From: Ollibium composti
GTDB lineage: Bacteria > Pseudomonadota > Alphaproteobacteria > Rhizobiales > Rhizobiaceae
DNA length: 64,000 nucleotides
Direction of reading: 5' to 3'
Assembly: GCF_004801285.1 (NCBI RefSeq)
Contig: NZ_SSNY01000011.1
Span: 124,001 to 188,000, forward strand
Positions 18,007 through 28,270 of this stretch are shown here, one piece after another. A program made the translations under genes and the position numbers. A model generated the notes under the pieces. The model searched no databases. It was given only the letters and a program-made list of their open reading frames with translations, and was not told the origin of the DNA. Positions within the stretch are counted from its first letter, which is position 1. The number at the start of each line of letters is the position of its first letter.

Positions 18007-18866
18007 ACGCGTTGATACCGGCCCGCCCTCCCGATCTGCGGACGCTCGTTGCGCTGATGAAGAGATCGTCGCCGGTTTATTTCGTGGCCGGTGGCACCGA
18101 CCTGCTTACCTCGGCGCGGCAAATGCCGTTGGTCGGAACGCTTGTCGATCTCTCGGGCGTTCATGATCTGGCGTTTATCGAGTCGTCTGGGGCGGACATT
18201 CGCATCGGTGGGGCGACAACCATCGCCGCGATAGCGGCCCATACGAAACTTGCGGCACGCTTCTCCGCCCTGTCCCAGGCGGCAGGAGAATGCGGCTCGA
18301 TGCAAATCCGCAATCGCGCGACGCTCGGTGGCAATATCGCCAATGCTGCTCCAGCCGCGGACCTGGTCACCGCGCTAATATTGGCCAATGCGCGGTTGAA
18401 GCTGTTTTTGCCTGGGGGCTCTTGCGCTGAGATCACTCTCGAGGAATTCCGTTCCGGTACCGGTGCCTTAATAGCCGAGGCGGTCCTGCCGAATTTGGAG
18501 CTCCTGCCGCGCAGTGCCTTTGCCAAGCTTGGGTTACGCAGAGACCTCACGATTGCTCGTATTAACCTTGCGGCAATGGCGGAATTCTCCGACGGTCGGT
18601 TTGGGTCGGTAAGGCTGGTCGCTGGGGCGCTCGGCCCCCACCCCATTCGGCTTTTGCGCGCCGAAGGTGCACTGTCAGGTTGTCCCCTCGCTCCCGCCTC
18701 GCTTCGCGTCTTTGTCGACGCGCTGGCTGCGGACGTTGACGCCGCGATTGCGGGACGCGCTTCCCACTGTTGGAAGCGACGAGCAATTCGCGGATTGGGC
18801 CTCGACGCGATCGCGCGGCTCTGCGAGATGTCCCCGCGTGATCCCCTGTTCGACGAGACCTGGTGA
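18003..18866 (+). CDS. Molybdenum hydroxylase FAD-binding subunit
   Basis: 287-residue CoxM/CutM-type flavoprotein. FAD-binding motifs are FVAGGTDLLTSARQMP near residue 25 and TLGGNIANAAPAADLV near residue 105. The C-terminal CO-dehydrogenase flavoprotein domain follows (FAKLGLRRDLTIARIN). It starts with GTG inside the previous stop and its own TGA overlaps the large-subunit ATG, so the three genes are translationally coupled. Confidence 0.9.
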   Translation: MNALIPARPPDLRTLVALMKRSSPVYFVAGGTDLLTSARQMPLVGTLVDLSGVHDLAFIESSGADIRIGGATTIAAIAAHTKLAARFSALSQAAGECGSMQIRNRATLGGNIANAAPAADLVTALILANARLKLFLPGGSCAEITLEEFRSGTGALIAEAVLPNLELLPRSAFAKLGLRRDLTIARINLAAMAEFSDGRFGSVRLVAGALGPHPIRLLRAEGALSGCPLAPASLRVFVDALAADVDAAIAGRASHCWKRRAIRGLGLDAIARLCEMSPRDPLFDETW

Positions 18867-21124
18867 TGGACCAGGTCGCCCGGCGAATCCCGTTGATCGA
18901 TGGCATTGAAAAGGTCACCGGCCGCCTACGCTTCACCGCCGACAGGAAATTACCCGGGCTCGCGCATTCTGCCCTGCTCCTTTCACCCCGTGCCCATGCG
19001 CGAATCGTCAGTCTCGATCCGGGCGACGCCCTCGACCTTCCCGGGGTGATCGGTCTCTGGTGGCACGCCAACACGCCGAAGAATGGCTATAACAGCTCGA
19101 TCTGGTATGCCGGACAGTCAGCTCTTGCCGACGAGCGGATGTTTCCGCCTGTGGTCCGCCACATCGGCGACCGGGTGGCCGTCGTGCTTGCCGAGACCGA
19201 AGACATCGCCCGTGCCGCGCTCTCGCGGATCGCGGTGACGTATGAGGACCTACCCTCAGTGCTCTCGGCCGAGGCCGCGCTCGACCATGCCGGACCCGTA
19301 ACGGATGCCGATGGGCCGACCTACCTGAACCCAGTGGACGAGATCGCCTTCGCTCATGGCGATCTGGAGTCCGCCATGGCGCGCGCCGATCATGTGGCCG
19401 AAGTCACGGTGCGAACCCCGCGTAGCCACCATTGCGCGATCGAGCCTCATGTCTGCCTAGCGTGGCCCGAACCCGGCGGACGCGTCGCCATCCACTCACC
19501 GTGCCAGAGTGTCTTTGCCGTGCAAGCGGTAGTAGCGCAGGCGCTTGCGATCGATCCCGACCGGCTGCATGTGACGAAGGCTCCGATCGGCGGTTCGTTC
19601 GGCGGCAAGGCCGAGCCGATCCTGGATCCGATCTGCGCCTTCCTCGCTCTTCGGAGCGGGCGCCCTGTGCGCATGGCCCTCAACCGTCAGGAAACCTTCA
19701 CCTCCACTCGTACCCGGTCCGCCGCCTACGGTAGGATGCGGATCGCGTTGGCAGCCGACGGGAGAATCTTGGGGCGCGATACCGAAGTCCTGGTCGACAT
19801 CGGCGCCTATTGCACCGGCGGCAGCTACCTACCCGGTTCCATGCTTCAAAGGCTGGTGCGGCTCTACGCGATCCCGGCAGAGCGGTACAGAGGCCGGGCC
19901 GTCTACACCAACACGCTGCCGACCGGTGCTTTTCGCGGCTACGGTTCGCCGCAGATTCACGCAATAGGCGAGATCGCGCTCGATCTTGCGCTCTGCGACA
20001 TGGGGCTGGATCCGGTGGCGGCGCGCGTCCGCAACATCGTCGCCCCGGCGGCTCGCGATCCGTGGCAGAATTTGCCCCTGGGCAACGCCCGCGGAGCCGA
20101 TTGCCTGATCCAAGGGGCCGAGACCTTCGGATGGACGGGACGGCGTGCCGAACGCAAGGCGAATAGCCGCTTTCGATGCGGAGTGGGCATGGCGGTTGCC
20201 ACGCACATCAACGGCTGCTTTCCCGGAGAGGACGAGGCTTCTACGGCCACATTACGGCTCCTACCGAACGGGCACGCCGAACTGGTCTGCGCGCTGCATG
20301 ACCTGGGATGCGGCTCGGATACCTCGCTGGCGCAGATCGCCGCCGAAACGGTCGGGCTGAATGCCTCCGACATACATGTCGCTGCAGCGGATACCGACAC
20401 CTGTGCCTACGACCTCGGCACCCGCGCCAGCCGCATGACTTATATCGTCGGCGAAGCGGTGCGCCAAGCGGGGATCGCGCTCGCAGCGGCTGTAGCCGAG
20501 CAGGCGGCACTGGCCCTAAACGCCCAAAGTAACGAGATAGTGCTGCGTTGCGGCCGGGCGACTGCAAATGACAGGTCGATCACTCTTGCCGAACTTGCCG
20601 CCTGGTTGTCGACGCGGGGAACAGACCTGCCGGCCGCCACCTATACTCACCGAGCCACCGCCAATCCTGGCTCCTATGCGGCGCATTTTGCAGAAGTCGA
20701 TGTCGACACGCTGACGGGGCAGGTCCGCGTTACCGACTATCTGGCGGTCCACGATGTCGGAAGAGCTATCAATCCGATGCTGGTTGAAGGCCAGATACAT
20801 GGCGGAATCCAGATCGGCATCGGCTACGCGCTTTATGAGGATGTGGCGGTCGACACCGGGACTGGGAGAGTACACGCGGACAGTTTCGCACGTTACACGG
20901 TCGCTAACGCTCCCGAAATGCCTCCCGTGCGCGTCCTGCTTATTGAGGAAGGCGAGCCAACGGGTCCGTTCGGTGCTAAGGCTATCGGAGAGATCGCGAC
21001 TATTCCGGTGGCGCCTGCCGTCGTCAACGCTGTCAATCACGCGTTGGGTTCAAGGCTTACGGATCTGCCGCTTCTGCCCGATCGCATCGTTGAGGCAGTT
21101 GTCCAGATTGAGCGACAAGGTTGA
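18863..21124 (+). CDS. Xanthine dehydrogenase family molybdopterin-binding subunit
   Basis: 753-residue catalytic subunit with an Ald_Xan_dh_C N-terminal domain (about 15-125) and the molybdopterin-binding domains. Key motifs are IGGSFGGKAEP, TGAFRGYGSPQIH and, near the C-terminus, FGAKAIGEIATIPVAPA, whose Glu is the expected catalytic base. It lacks AYxCSFR, the active-site loop of aerobic CO dehydrogenase, so CO is not the likely substrate. Purines, aromatic N-heterocycles or aldehydes are possible; the substrate cannot be told from sequence. No XdhC- or CoxDEF-type maturation gene is adjacent, which is unusual. Confidence 0.9.
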   Translation: MMDQVARRIPLIDGIEKVTGRLRFTADRKLPGLAHSALLLSPRAHARIVSLDPGDALDLPGVIGLWWHANTPKNGYNSSIWYAGQSALADERMFPPVVRHIGDRVAVVLAETEDIARAALSRIAVTYEDLPSVLSAEAALDHAGPVTDADGPTYLNPVDEIAFAHGDLESAMARADHVAEVTVRTPRSHHCAIEPHVCLAWPEPGGRVAIHSPCQSVFAVQAVVAQALAIDPDRLHVTKAPIGGSFGGKAEPILDPICAFLALRSGRPVRMALNRQETFTSTRTRSAAYGRMRIALAADGRILGRDTEVLVDIGAYCTGGSYLPGSMLQRLVRLYAIPAERYRGRAVYTNTLPTGAFRGYGSPQIHAIGEIALDLALCDMGLDPVAARVRNIVAPAARDPWQNLPLGNARGADCLIQGAETFGWTGRRAERKANSRFRCGVGMAVATHINGCFPGEDEASTATLRLLPNGHAELVCALHDLGCGSDTSLAQIAAETVGLNASDIHVAAADTDTCAYDLGTRASRMTYIVGEAVRQAGIALAAAVAEQAALALNAQSNEIVLRCGRATANDRSITLAELAAWLSTRGTDLPAATYTHRATANPGSYAAHFAEVDVDTLTGQVRVTDYLAVHDVGRAINPMLVEGQIHGGIQIGIGYALYEDVAVDTGTGRVHADSFARYTVANAPEMPPVRVLLIEEGEPTGPFGAKAIGEIATIPVAPAVVNAVNHALGSRLTDLPLLPDRIVEAVVQIERQG

Positions 21125-21210
21125 TCTAGCGCAAACAGCGCGCGGCTGTGGGGGCTTATCTTTCTCGTTGTATGTGCAACCACCGGGTTGACGCCACAGC
21201 GGAGGTCGAA

Positions 21211-21657
21211 ATGGCGGGGGAGCTGGGAAAACTACGTGATATCTGGAACTACGCGGCCGCTTATTTGCGCGACCGACGCAGATGTGCGGAGATTAGGAAC
21301 GATCTTCAGGCGCTTGGGCCTGACGAACGCCGTCGGATATTCGGTGAATACGATTTGACGCCAGAGGACTTCGACATGGCTCTGCGCATTCCATTCGCGT
21401 CCGAAGATATGTCATCTTGGGCATTGCGCTCTGTGGGCGTGGACCCGCAACAGTTCCATCGCGAACACGGCGTACGCAGCCGTATCATGCGGCGTGCTTG
21501 TACGATATGCCATCTTAAGGCGCGCTGCCGGAAGGACTTAATGGCGGGCAGTTTTGAGCGTAACCACCGGGATTATTGTCCGAACCGATCGCATTTCGCC
21601 GTCTTGCTTGCCAGACGAGCATACCAGAGCTCAGCTGCTGGACGTATCCGGAATTAG
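21211..21657 (+). CDS. DUF6455 family protein 1
   Basis: 148-residue protein whose C-terminal half has the DUF6455 cysteine pattern: RACTICHLKARCRKDL, then DYCPNRSHFAVLL. The N-terminal half is basic and helical. ATG 21211 is preferred because GGAGGT lies 5 bases upstream; the frame extends to a GTG at 21148. It follows the molybdenum hydroxylase genes by under 90 bp. DUF6455 genes recur near nitrate and redox operons in alphaproteobacteria, but no function is known to me; the four conserved Cys suggest metal binding. Confidence 0.65.
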   Translation: MAGELGKLRDIWNYAAAYLRDRRRCAEIRNDLQALGPDERRRIFGEYDLTPEDFDMALRIPFASEDMSSWALRSVGVDPQQFHREHGVRSRIMRRACTICHLKARCRKDLMAGSFERNHRDYCPNRSHFAVLLARRAYQSSAAGRIRN

Positions 21658-21818
21658 GACCACTTAAGCAAAAGATCACACAGAGGTCTGTCGTCAGTAC
21701 CGCCGTGTACGGACCAATCTGCAGAGGGGCTCCCGTCAGGGACATCGTGAATTCCTCAAGCCACTATCGGAACGACCGTCCAATGACGGCGTACGATATC
21801 TAGTTCGGAGCACTTGTC

Positions 21819-22073
21819 ATGAAGGTTTCCGGATGCTTTTCGAGAATGACGCATAACATCAATCTGCTGGACCGAATGATGGCAGAGCTTCATGTGCGTG
21901 ATGGGCTCGCATCTTTGCCAAACGGAGGTAAGGTCCTGCGCCAAGCGGCAATTCGATGCATAACATGCCGTCAAACGGATGCCTGCAGCGCGTGGCTCGC
22001 TGCGGACGGACAGCGGAGCAAGACTCCCATGTTTTGCGGAAATCGGCACCTCTTCGAGCAACTCAAGCTCTGA
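21819..22073 (+). CDS. DUF6455 family protein 2
   Basis: 84-residue protein with the core DUF6455 arrangement: helix LLDRMMAELHVRDGLA, then AIRCITCRQTDACSAWL, and C-terminal FCGNRHLFEQL. It matches the tail of the preceding DUF6455 protein in cysteine spacing, so the two are paralogues. The ribosome-binding site before ATG 21819 is weak. It lies 161 bp downstream of DUF6455 protein 1 on the same strand. Confidence 0.6.
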   Translation: MKVSGCFSRMTHNINLLDRMMAELHVRDGLASLPNGGKVLRQAAIRCITCRQTDACSAWLAADGQRSKTPMFCGNRHLFEQLKL

Positions 22074-22691
22074 ACCGTTAAAGATCGAGACCGTGGACGA
22101 CCAATGGCCTGTCACGTTGCGGCCCAGACAGCCGATCCCAGCGGACATGAGCTGTGCACATAAGCGCATTGTCGACTATAGTCCGTCCAACGCCGAAAAT
22201 GGGGAACTGGTAACGGATCATTTGTAGGGGCACCATGCTTCGAACACCGTTGGCTCCTACGTCTCCGGGATCGACTGTACTTTCAGAGCGTTGATCTTGG
22301 CAGTTCCCGCCTGTACGAGTCGGTCGTTCACTAACACAATTTGTCGATGCGAATCCTCCTTGTACCAGCACACTTGGTAACGCTGACAAGCGGCATCGCC
22401 TCAGCACCGACCTGACGGGTCGACCGCAACGGCAGGCAAGGCTACCTGACTCCGATTCCGATCACGAGCGCAGGAACAAGCACGACAAGATCACCCGACC
22501 ACGTCGAAGGCTTCCAGAAGCGCAAAGCGTAGAGATCCTTTGCGACAAAGAGTGGCGCGAGAAGTCCGAGCATTTGCTAGCGTCACCTGATGTACAGAAA
22601 GCGCAAGGCCTTGAGCGATCTATTCAATGGTCGCTATGAACAAGCCTATCGAAATCAGAAAATATTATAAGCAACAAGGGCCTGGGAAACG
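22074..22691. other. Gene-poor stretch, no gene recognised
   Basis: No frame gives a convincing protein, codon usage is uneven, and stops are scattered. The stretch 22380-22560 is rich in Arg and Lys codons in one plus-strand frame and could be decayed transposase, but I could not match it to a family. It ends at the LysR remnant. Confidence 0.4.
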
Positions 22692-22952
22692 TCACGTATG
22701 GAAGAGCAACAGTTCCTCGCCGGTGTTGAAGATGGCGTCGGCATGGTCGAGCGCGATGCGCCCCGCTTCCGTCAGGTGCAGTTTGCGGCCGCTGCGTTCG
22801 AACAAGGCGTTGCCGAGGCTCGCCTCCAGCTTGCGGATTTGCACTTATAGCGCGGATTGGGTGACGTTGAGCCGCGCCGCCGTGCGCGTGAGATTACCGT
22901 CATGGGCGACGCCCCAGAAATAGCGCAGATGATTGTAGTTCAAGGAAGGCAT
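22692..22952 (-). pseudogene. Inactivated LysR regulator next to dabB
   Basis: The minus strand from ATG 22952 encodes the helix-turn-helix region of a LysR regulator (NYNHLRYFWGVAHDGNLTR, then LNVTQSAL), nearly identical in plan to the intact LysR at 37480-38373. Codon 36 is TAA (22845-22847) where the intact copy has Ser. Homology continues (VQIRKLEASLGNALFERSG to ADAIFNTGEELL) and then stops at 22692, so the whole effector-binding domain is missing. It is divergent from dabB, the position expected for the operon's regulator. Confidence 0.85.
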
Positions 22953-22957
22953 CGTTC

Positions 22958-22995
22958 AATGTTAGCGAATGATAGCGTATAAACAATGAATTTTC
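22958..22995. promoter_or_regulatory. Conserved LysR-type operator/promoter region of dabB
   Basis: TTAGCGAATGATAGCG followed by AAACAATGAATTTT closely parallels the intergenic region of the second locus (38379-38416: TATAGCGAACGATAT, then AAACAATGCATTTT). Conservation of non-coding sequence between two diverged copies suggests a bound site for the LysR protein and a shared promoter. Confidence 0.5.
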
Positions 22996-23050
22996 TTCCG
23001 TGAGGCGCGCCTGATATTGCAACGCAACAACTGCTCTTAGGAGATCAACG

Positions 23051-24619
23051 TTGCCGCTCTATCTGCTTCCGTTAGCCATGCCGCTGCCGCTGCTTGCCGC
23101 CGCGGCCATTGCCTTTCCCGGCTCCGGCCGCTGCCCGAAGCGCGCCGGCCTGGCTGAGGCGGCGGCACTGGTTTCTTTCCTCATCGCGCTTGGCGGGCTT
23201 GCCGTGCTTGTCACGCAAGGGGCGGGGACAAGCGGCCTGATCGGCGCTGCCGGGATCGGCCTTTCCTCGCTGCTGGACGCCGTCAGCGTGACGATGCTGC
23301 TGCTCGTCAGTTTCATCGGCTGGCTCGTGTTGCGCTATGCCCGGACCTATCTCGACGGCGAGGCGCGGCAGGGGGCGTTCACCGGCTGGCTGTGTCTCAC
23401 GCTCGCGGCTGTCTTGTTTCTCGTCCAGGCAGGTAACCTCGTGCAGCTTGCTGCAGCGTGGATCGGCATGAGTGTGGCGCTACGCCGGCTGCTGCTGTTT
23501 TATCCGGAGCGGCTGGCAGCGCGGCGGGCCGAGCGCAAGAAGCGGCTGTTTTCACGCCTCGGCGCGGCCGCGCTGATCGTCGGCGCCGGCCTTGCCGCCT
23601 GGGCCTACGGCACCGACGACATAGCAACCATCAATTCCATGGCGAGAACGGGCGGCGGATCGGCGCTGACCGCCGTCGCCGCCGGCCTGCTTGCGTTTGC
23701 GGCGCTGCTCAAGTCGGCCCAGTTTCCGACGCATGGCTGGCTGACGGAAGTCATGGAGGCGCCGACGCCGGTTTCAGCACTTCTGCACGCGGGCATCGTC
23801 AATGCCGGAGGCTTCCTGCTCGTCCGTTTCGCCGACCTGATGCTCACGGCGCCGGGCATCCTGGCGGCGGTGGCGATGATCGGCGGCTTCACGGCGCTGT
23901 TCGGGGCGCTCGTCATGCTCACCCAGCCTGCGGTCAAGACCTCGCTTGCCTGGTCGACGGTGGCGCAGATGGGCTTCATGATGCTGGAGTGCGGGCTGGC
24001 GCTGTTTCCGCTCGCCTTGCTGCACATCGTCGTCCACTCCTTCTACAAGGCGCATGCCTTCCTTGCCTCCGGCGGGGCTGTGGAACAGGTCGCCGCCATC
24101 CGCCGCCCCGGACCGGTCGCGATCCCGGACGGTGCCGCAGTCGGCCGGGCGTTCGTCCTGGCGCTGCTGATCTACGCGGCGATCGGGGCGATCTTCGGCA
24201 TCGCCTTCGGGTTCGGCCACAAGTCTCCGCAATCGCTTGCCCTTGGCGCGATCCTGATTTTCGGTGTCGCCTATCTCCTGGCACAGGGATTGGCCGACGC
24301 AGCGCCGCGCGTATTGACCCGCAAGACGGCGGTTTACGCCGTTGCCGCGGCCGTCGGATATTTCACGCTGCAAACGGCGGCCGAATGGCTGACGCGTGGA
24401 ATCCTTCCGGCTACGCCAGCGCCCGGCCGGCTCGAATGGACATTGATGGTGCTGGCCGCCCTGAGCTTCGGAGCGGTCGCGATCGCCCAGGCCATGCTGC
24501 CGCTGTGGTCCGGTCATCCGGCCGCTGCGGGGCTGCGCGTGCATCTTGCCAACGGCTTTTACCTGAACGCGGTTCTGGACCGGATGCTCGGCGGTTGGTC
24601 TGCCCGCACCGCGTCGTGA
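23051..24619 (+). CDS. dabB: DabB, NuoL/MrpA-like membrane subunit of inorganic carbon pump
   Basis: 522-residue polytopic membrane protein of the proton-translocating (Proton_antipo_M) family. The core [20 protein letters not shown] then [16 protein letters not shown] carries the conserved Lys and Glu of NuoL-type channels, with further Lys/His helices ([15 protein letters not shown]). Short length and linkage to a DUF2309 gene mark it as DabB, which couples ion flow to CO2 hydration by DabA, rather than NuoL. TTG 23051 follows AGGAG by 7 bases. It is divergent from the dead LysR gene and 7 bp upstream of dabA. Confidence 0.9.
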   Translation: MPLYLLPLAMPLPLLAAAAIAFPGSGRCPKRAGLAEAAALVSFLIALGGLAVLVTQGAGTSGLIGAAGIGLSSLLDAVSVTMLLLVSFIGWLVLRYARTYLDGEARQGAFTGWLCLTLAAVLFLVQAGNLVQLAAAWIGMSVALRRLLLFYPERLAARRAERKKRLFSRLGAAALIVGAGLAAWAYGTDDIATINSMARTGGGSALTAVAAGLLAFAALLKSAQFPTHGWLTEVMEAPTPVSALLHAGIVNAGGFLLVRFADLMLTAPGILAAVAMIGGFTALFGALVMLTQPAVKTSLAWSTVAQMGFMMLECGLALFPLALLHIVVHSFYKAHAFLASGGAVEQVAAIRRPGPVAIPDGAAVGRAFVLALLIYAAIGAIFGIAFGFGHKSPQSLALGAILIFGVAYLLAQGLADAAPRVLTRKTAVYAVAAAVGYFTLQTAAEWLTRGILPATPAPGRLEWTLMVLAALSFGAVAIAQAMLPLWSGHPAAAGLRVHLANGFYLNAVLDRMLGGWSARTAS

Positions 24620-24626
24620 CGAACCG

Positions 24627-27077
24627 ATGGCGCAGAGGATACCGATGCTGAACAGGATCGAAGATCATCACGTTCTCGCCACGGATACGGCGATCGAGGC
24701 CGCGTGGCGCGCCGCGCGGCAGGTTCCGCCGCTGTGGCCGCTGGATTCGAGCGTAACGGTCAACCCGTTTCTCGGCCAGGCGGACGGGTCGCTTGAACTT
24801 GCCGCCGCCCGGCTAGGCCGTGTTGCCGGCATGCGGGTTACGATGCCAAGGAGCTGGTATGCCGCGCGCATCCGGTCCGGTGAGATCGATGATGCGGACC
24901 TTGCGGCGGCACTTGTCGGGGCTTCGGTTCACGGTGCGCCGAAGACACGCGCGGCCCTCGATACGGCGTTGGAAGTAGAGCGCCCGTGCCCGACACCGCT
25001 GCCGACGATAGCCGATCTGGCGGCTGGAACATCGGGAATCGACTGGCCCGGAGTTCTGACGGAGCGTATCAGCCATTGGGCCGCCGATTATTTCGATACG
25101 GCCCAGGCGCTGTGGGCGGCTCCTAAGGGGCGCAGCGCCTATGACAGCTGGCGTGACAATGCCCGGTTCGATCTCACGCCGGAGATTGCCGGCCTCAAGG
25201 GTTTTGCCGCGTTTGCGTCGCAACTGCCGGAAGCGGCAGAGCAGACGATTCGAGATTGCGCCGGATATCTGGGCCTGTCGGACGCTGCCCTTGAGGTTTA
25301 TTTCCACCGGCTGCTGATGAGCCTTGGGGGCTGGGCGCAGATCGGGCGCTATCGCCTGTGGCAGGCGGAACTTCGCGGCGGCAGCGACCGGACCCTGATC
25401 GATCTTCTGGCGATCCGCCTCGTCTGGGAAAAGGCGATTTTTTGCCAATATGCCACCTCGATCGAAGGCCGGTGGCTCGAAGCAAGAAGGCTCTATGCCG
25501 AAGAGATTGTACCGTCAGCCGACGATATGTTGGATTCTGTCTTGCAGGAAGCGGCCGAGCATGCTGCCCAGCGGCGGCTGGCGGCGGAACTCGCGACGGA
25601 GAAGGCAAGACCCGCCAACGGCCGCGCCAAGTTGCAGATGGCCTTTTGCATCGACGTGCGGTCCGAGGTGTTCCGCCGCGCGCTGGAAAGCCTCGATCCC
25701 GGCATCCGCACGATCGGATTTGCCGGTTTCTTCGGGTTGGGCGTTTCCCATCGGCGTTTCGCTTCCGACATCGAGGAGAGCCGCCTGCCGCCGCAACTGG
25801 CGCCGGGTTCCTACTCGTGCTCGGGCGACGGGAGTCTTGACACGACGCGTCTGGACGAAGCGGCACGCCTTGGCGAGCGGGCAATCCGTGCCTGGGGCCG
25901 CTTCAGACTGGCAGCCGTTTCCTCCTTCGCCTTCGTCGAAGCGATGGGTCCCGTCTATGTGAACAAGCTGTTGCGCAACGGACTTGGATTCGCCAAGGTC
26001 AAGCACCCGAACGATCCGGCGCCCCGTTTCGATCCCGCGCCCGACGCGGCATCCCGCATCGCCATGGCGGAAAAAGTGCTGAAGAGCATGTCGCTGACCC
26101 ATGACTTCGCGCGCCTAGTGGTGATCGTCGGCCATGGCGCCAGCGTCGTCAATAATCCCCATGCCAGCATGCTTCATTGCGGCGCCTGCGGCGGCTTTTC
26201 CGGCGATGTCAACGCCCGGCTGCTCGCCGGCCTGCTCAACGACGCCGCGGTTCGCGCCGGTCTTGCCAGACGCGGCATTTCCGTGCCCGACGATACGCTT
26301 TTCATGGCGGCGCTGCACGAGACTACGACCGATACTGTTACGCTCTACGAGGCCGACCATCCCTCGACTGCTCATGCCGAGGACATCGGGCAGCTAAAGC
26401 GCTGGTTCACGGCGGCCGGCGCGCTGACGCGGGCCGAACGCGCGCTGCGCCTGCCCGGAAAGCCATCGGCGGCCGCTCTTGCCCGCCGAGCAAGGGACTG
26501 GGCCGAGATACGGCCGGAATGGGGATTGACCGGGTGCCAGGCGTTCATTGCCGCGCCGCGCAGCCGCACAGCGGGGCGGGATCTGGGCGGCCGTGTCTTC
26601 CTGCACAGCTATGTCTGGCGCGAAGACAAGGACTTTGGCGTCCTCGAATTGATCATGGCCGCGCCGGTTGTCGTCGCGAGCTGGATCAGCCTGCAATATT
26701 ACGGTTCGACTGTTGCGCCGCAGATTTTCGGCGCGGGCAACAAGCTGTTGCACAACATCACCGGCGGCATGGGGGTCGTCGAGGGCAATGGCGGTCTGCT
26801 GCGTGGCGGCGTTCCCTGGCAGTCCATTCATGATGGTGAGAACTTTGTCCATGAGCCGCTACGCATGTCAGTGGCGATCGAGGCGCCGCGCGAAGCCATC
26901 TCTGCGGTGCTGGAGCGTCACCCCGAGGTCCGCAAGCTGTTCGACAACCGCTGGCTTCACCTTTTCGCGCTCGACCACAGGGGACGCCTGGCCTGGCGCT
27001 ATGCAGGCGGCGCGGACTGGATTGACGCCTTCGATGGTTCGCGTTCGGAAACGAATTTGGAGTTGGTGTCCGTGTGA
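24627..27077 (+). CDS. dabA: DabA, DUF2309 vectorial carbonic-anhydrase-like subunit
   Basis: 816-residue cytoplasmic or peripheral protein of the DUF2309/DabA family, which with DabB hydrates CO2 to bicarbonate inside the cell in an energy-coupled way. All four zinc/active-site residues predicted from the Halothiobacillus DabA family are seen with the right spacing: Cys341 and Asp343 in [15 protein letters not shown], His503 in [13 protein letters not shown] and Cys518 in [13 protein letters not shown]. The family Arg follows Asp343. The start is ATG 24627 or ATG 24645 (better spaced from AGAGGA). Sequence appears full length and undamaged. Confidence 0.93.
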   Translation: MAQRIPMLNRIEDHHVLATDTAIEAAWRAARQVPPLWPLDSSVTVNPFLGQADGSLELAAARLGRVAGMRVTMPRSWYAARIRSGEIDDADLAAALVGASVHGAPKTRAALDTALEVERPCPTPLPTIADLAAGTSGIDWPGVLTERISHWAADYFDTAQALWAAPKGRSAYDSWRDNARFDLTPEIAGLKGFAAFASQLPEAAEQTIRDCAGYLGLSDAALEVYFHRLLMSLGGWAQIGRYRLWQAELRGGSDRTLIDLLAIRLVWEKAIFCQYATSIEGRWLEARRLYAEEIVPSADDMLDSVLQEAAEHAAQRRLAAELATEKARPANGRAKLQMAFCIDVRSEVFRRALESLDPGIRTIGFAGFFGLGVSHRRFASDIEESRLPPQLAPGSYSCSGDGSLDTTRLDEAARLGERAIRAWGRFRLAAVSSFAFVEAMGPVYVNKLLRNGLGFAKVKHPNDPAPRFDPAPDAASRIAMAEKVLKSMSLTHDFARLVVIVGHGASVVNNPHASMLHCGACGGFSGDVNARLLAGLLNDAAVRAGLARRGISVPDDTLFMAALHETTTDTVTLYEADHPSTAHAEDIGQLKRWFTAAGALTRAERALRLPGKPSAAALARRARDWAEIRPEWGLTGCQAFIAAPRSRTAGRDLGGRVFLHSYVWREDKDFGVLELIMAAPVVVASWISLQYYGSTVAPQIFGAGNKLLHNITGGMGVVEGNGGLLRGGVPWQSIHDGENFVHEPLRMSVAIEAPREAISAVLERHPEVRKLFDNRWLHLFALDHRGRLAWRYAGGADWIDAFDGSRSETNLELVSV

Positions 27078-27146
27078 CGACGTACAGGCGTGATCGACCG
27101 GATCACCTCTATGGCCCACAGAATGCGCGAAAAAATGGAGTAGGAA

Positions 27147-27368
27147 ATGAGACTTGAGGACCCAGCGCTGATCGAAACCAGCAAGCAGATCGATTGGCTG
27201 ATGTCCCGTTCCAACGTGAGCACCTGGCTGAAAAGTGCCCTGGCCGCCGCCCGAGGACGTGATCCCGTCGAGCTATTGAGCGATCTCAGTATTCTGGATT
27301 GCGTGCTCCGGTCGCGCTGCAATGCACAGGTTCGTTCAGCGTTGGAAAAATCTGGGCAAGACCAATGA
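27147..27368 (+). CDS. Small conserved protein downstream of dabA
   Basis: 73-residue soluble protein, ATG 27147 preceded by AGGA. Sequence begins MRLEDPALIETSKQIDWLM and includes SNVSTWLKSALAAARGRDP. I do not recognise a family. A remnant of the same protein (ETDARIAWVLAHPSMSLWLKS) survives downstream of the decayed second dab locus at 40134-40205, which argues that this gene is real and travels with dabAB. A regulatory or assembly role for the DAB complex is only an inference. Confidence 0.6.
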   Translation: MRLEDPALIETSKQIDWLMSRSNVSTWLKSALAAARGRDPVELLSDLSILDCVLRSRCNAQVRSALEKSGQDQ

Positions 27369-27369
27369 C

Positions 27370-28196
27370 AAGATCGTGCGCCTGAAGCGAAAGCCATAGG
27401 CGCCAAATTCTCGATCGTAGCCGTTGTCAACCATGTCCCGGACGAGCTTTTCACCAAACTTCGAGACGCCACCTGTGTTTAAAAGTTACCATGGCGCGGC
27501 GACGCTGGTCGGCCTCGCCAGCAGCGAACCCGGCGCATTCGATCGCCACTCGCATCACCTGTTCCTGAAACAGTGGCACGCCCAACGTCTTGCCGAGCAA
27601 GGCCTCAAGTTCGGGCTTGGGAGAGATGACATCCTCCTTGCCCTCGCCTCGCCTGAGATAGGGATGCACCGTGTCACCCGGATCGGCCCCGGCCGCACGA
27701 TCGCGACCCCGATGACGAGATCGTAGAGCGCGGCTTGATGCACGACAGCATCGCCATCTGGGCACGGGATTCGATCTGGAAGGTGCCCAGCGTGTCGGCC
27801 TTTCGGATCATCGCATAGGTGCACGGATCCTCGGCCGGGATTGTCGCGAGGTCGAGCCGGATGTCCTTGTGCTCCGTGAGGAGATCGAAAGCGCGACGCA
27901 TGCAGGACAGCATGCCGAGGGCCAGTACGTCGGCCTTCATGATTTTTCAAGGCGTCGACGTCGTCTTTATCCCATTTTACCACCTGGCGATCAGCCATGG
28001 CGGCAGGCTCGATCGGCACGAACTCGCCCAGCCGGTCGCAGCTCAGAACAAAGCCGCCCGGATGCTGGGAATGGTGACGCGGCGTTCCGACGAATTGGTG
28101 GGCAAGTTTCAGCGTCAGTCGCAAGCGGCGCTCACCCCTGGTGAGGTTCAGCTCCTCAGCATGTTTCGTCTCAATGCCTTCGGACCAGCCACACAC
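27370..28196 (-). pseudogene. dnaE2: Decayed internal fragment of error-prone DNA polymerase DnaE2
   Basis: Minus-strand segments in changing frames rebuild the central part of a C-family polymerase: TPRHHSQHPGGFVLSCDRL and WDKDDVDAL (28196-about 27960), [21 protein letters not shown] and [12 protein letters not shown] (27940-about 27750), [29 protein letters not shown] and [14 protein letters not shown] (27765-27480), then [19 protein letters not shown] to about 27390. At least three frameshifts are needed, and both ends are missing. Mutagenic repair function is lost here. Confidence 0.85.
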
Positions 28197-28270
28197 CTAC
28201 GAGGGCAATGTAGCCGATGATTGTGGATTCTCAAGCGGATACGGGGCAGACGGGGATGAATGCGGCGCAT

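Noticed and set aside
18863..21124. Aerobic CO dehydrogenase large subunit
   Set aside because: The AYxCSFR loop required for CO oxidation is absent; the motif at that place is TGAFRGYGSPQ as in other xanthine dehydrogenase family members.
23017..23030. TTG-N8-CAA box upstream of dabB
   Set aside because: The spacing fits but the inner bases (CAACGCAA) are not palindromic as in the other four boxes, and it lies within 20 bp of the start codon; likely chance.
23051..24619. NADH dehydrogenase subunit NuoL or Mrp antiporter subunit
   Set aside because: Too short, and directly followed by a DUF2309 gene with zinc ligands, which identifies the pair as DabB-DabA.
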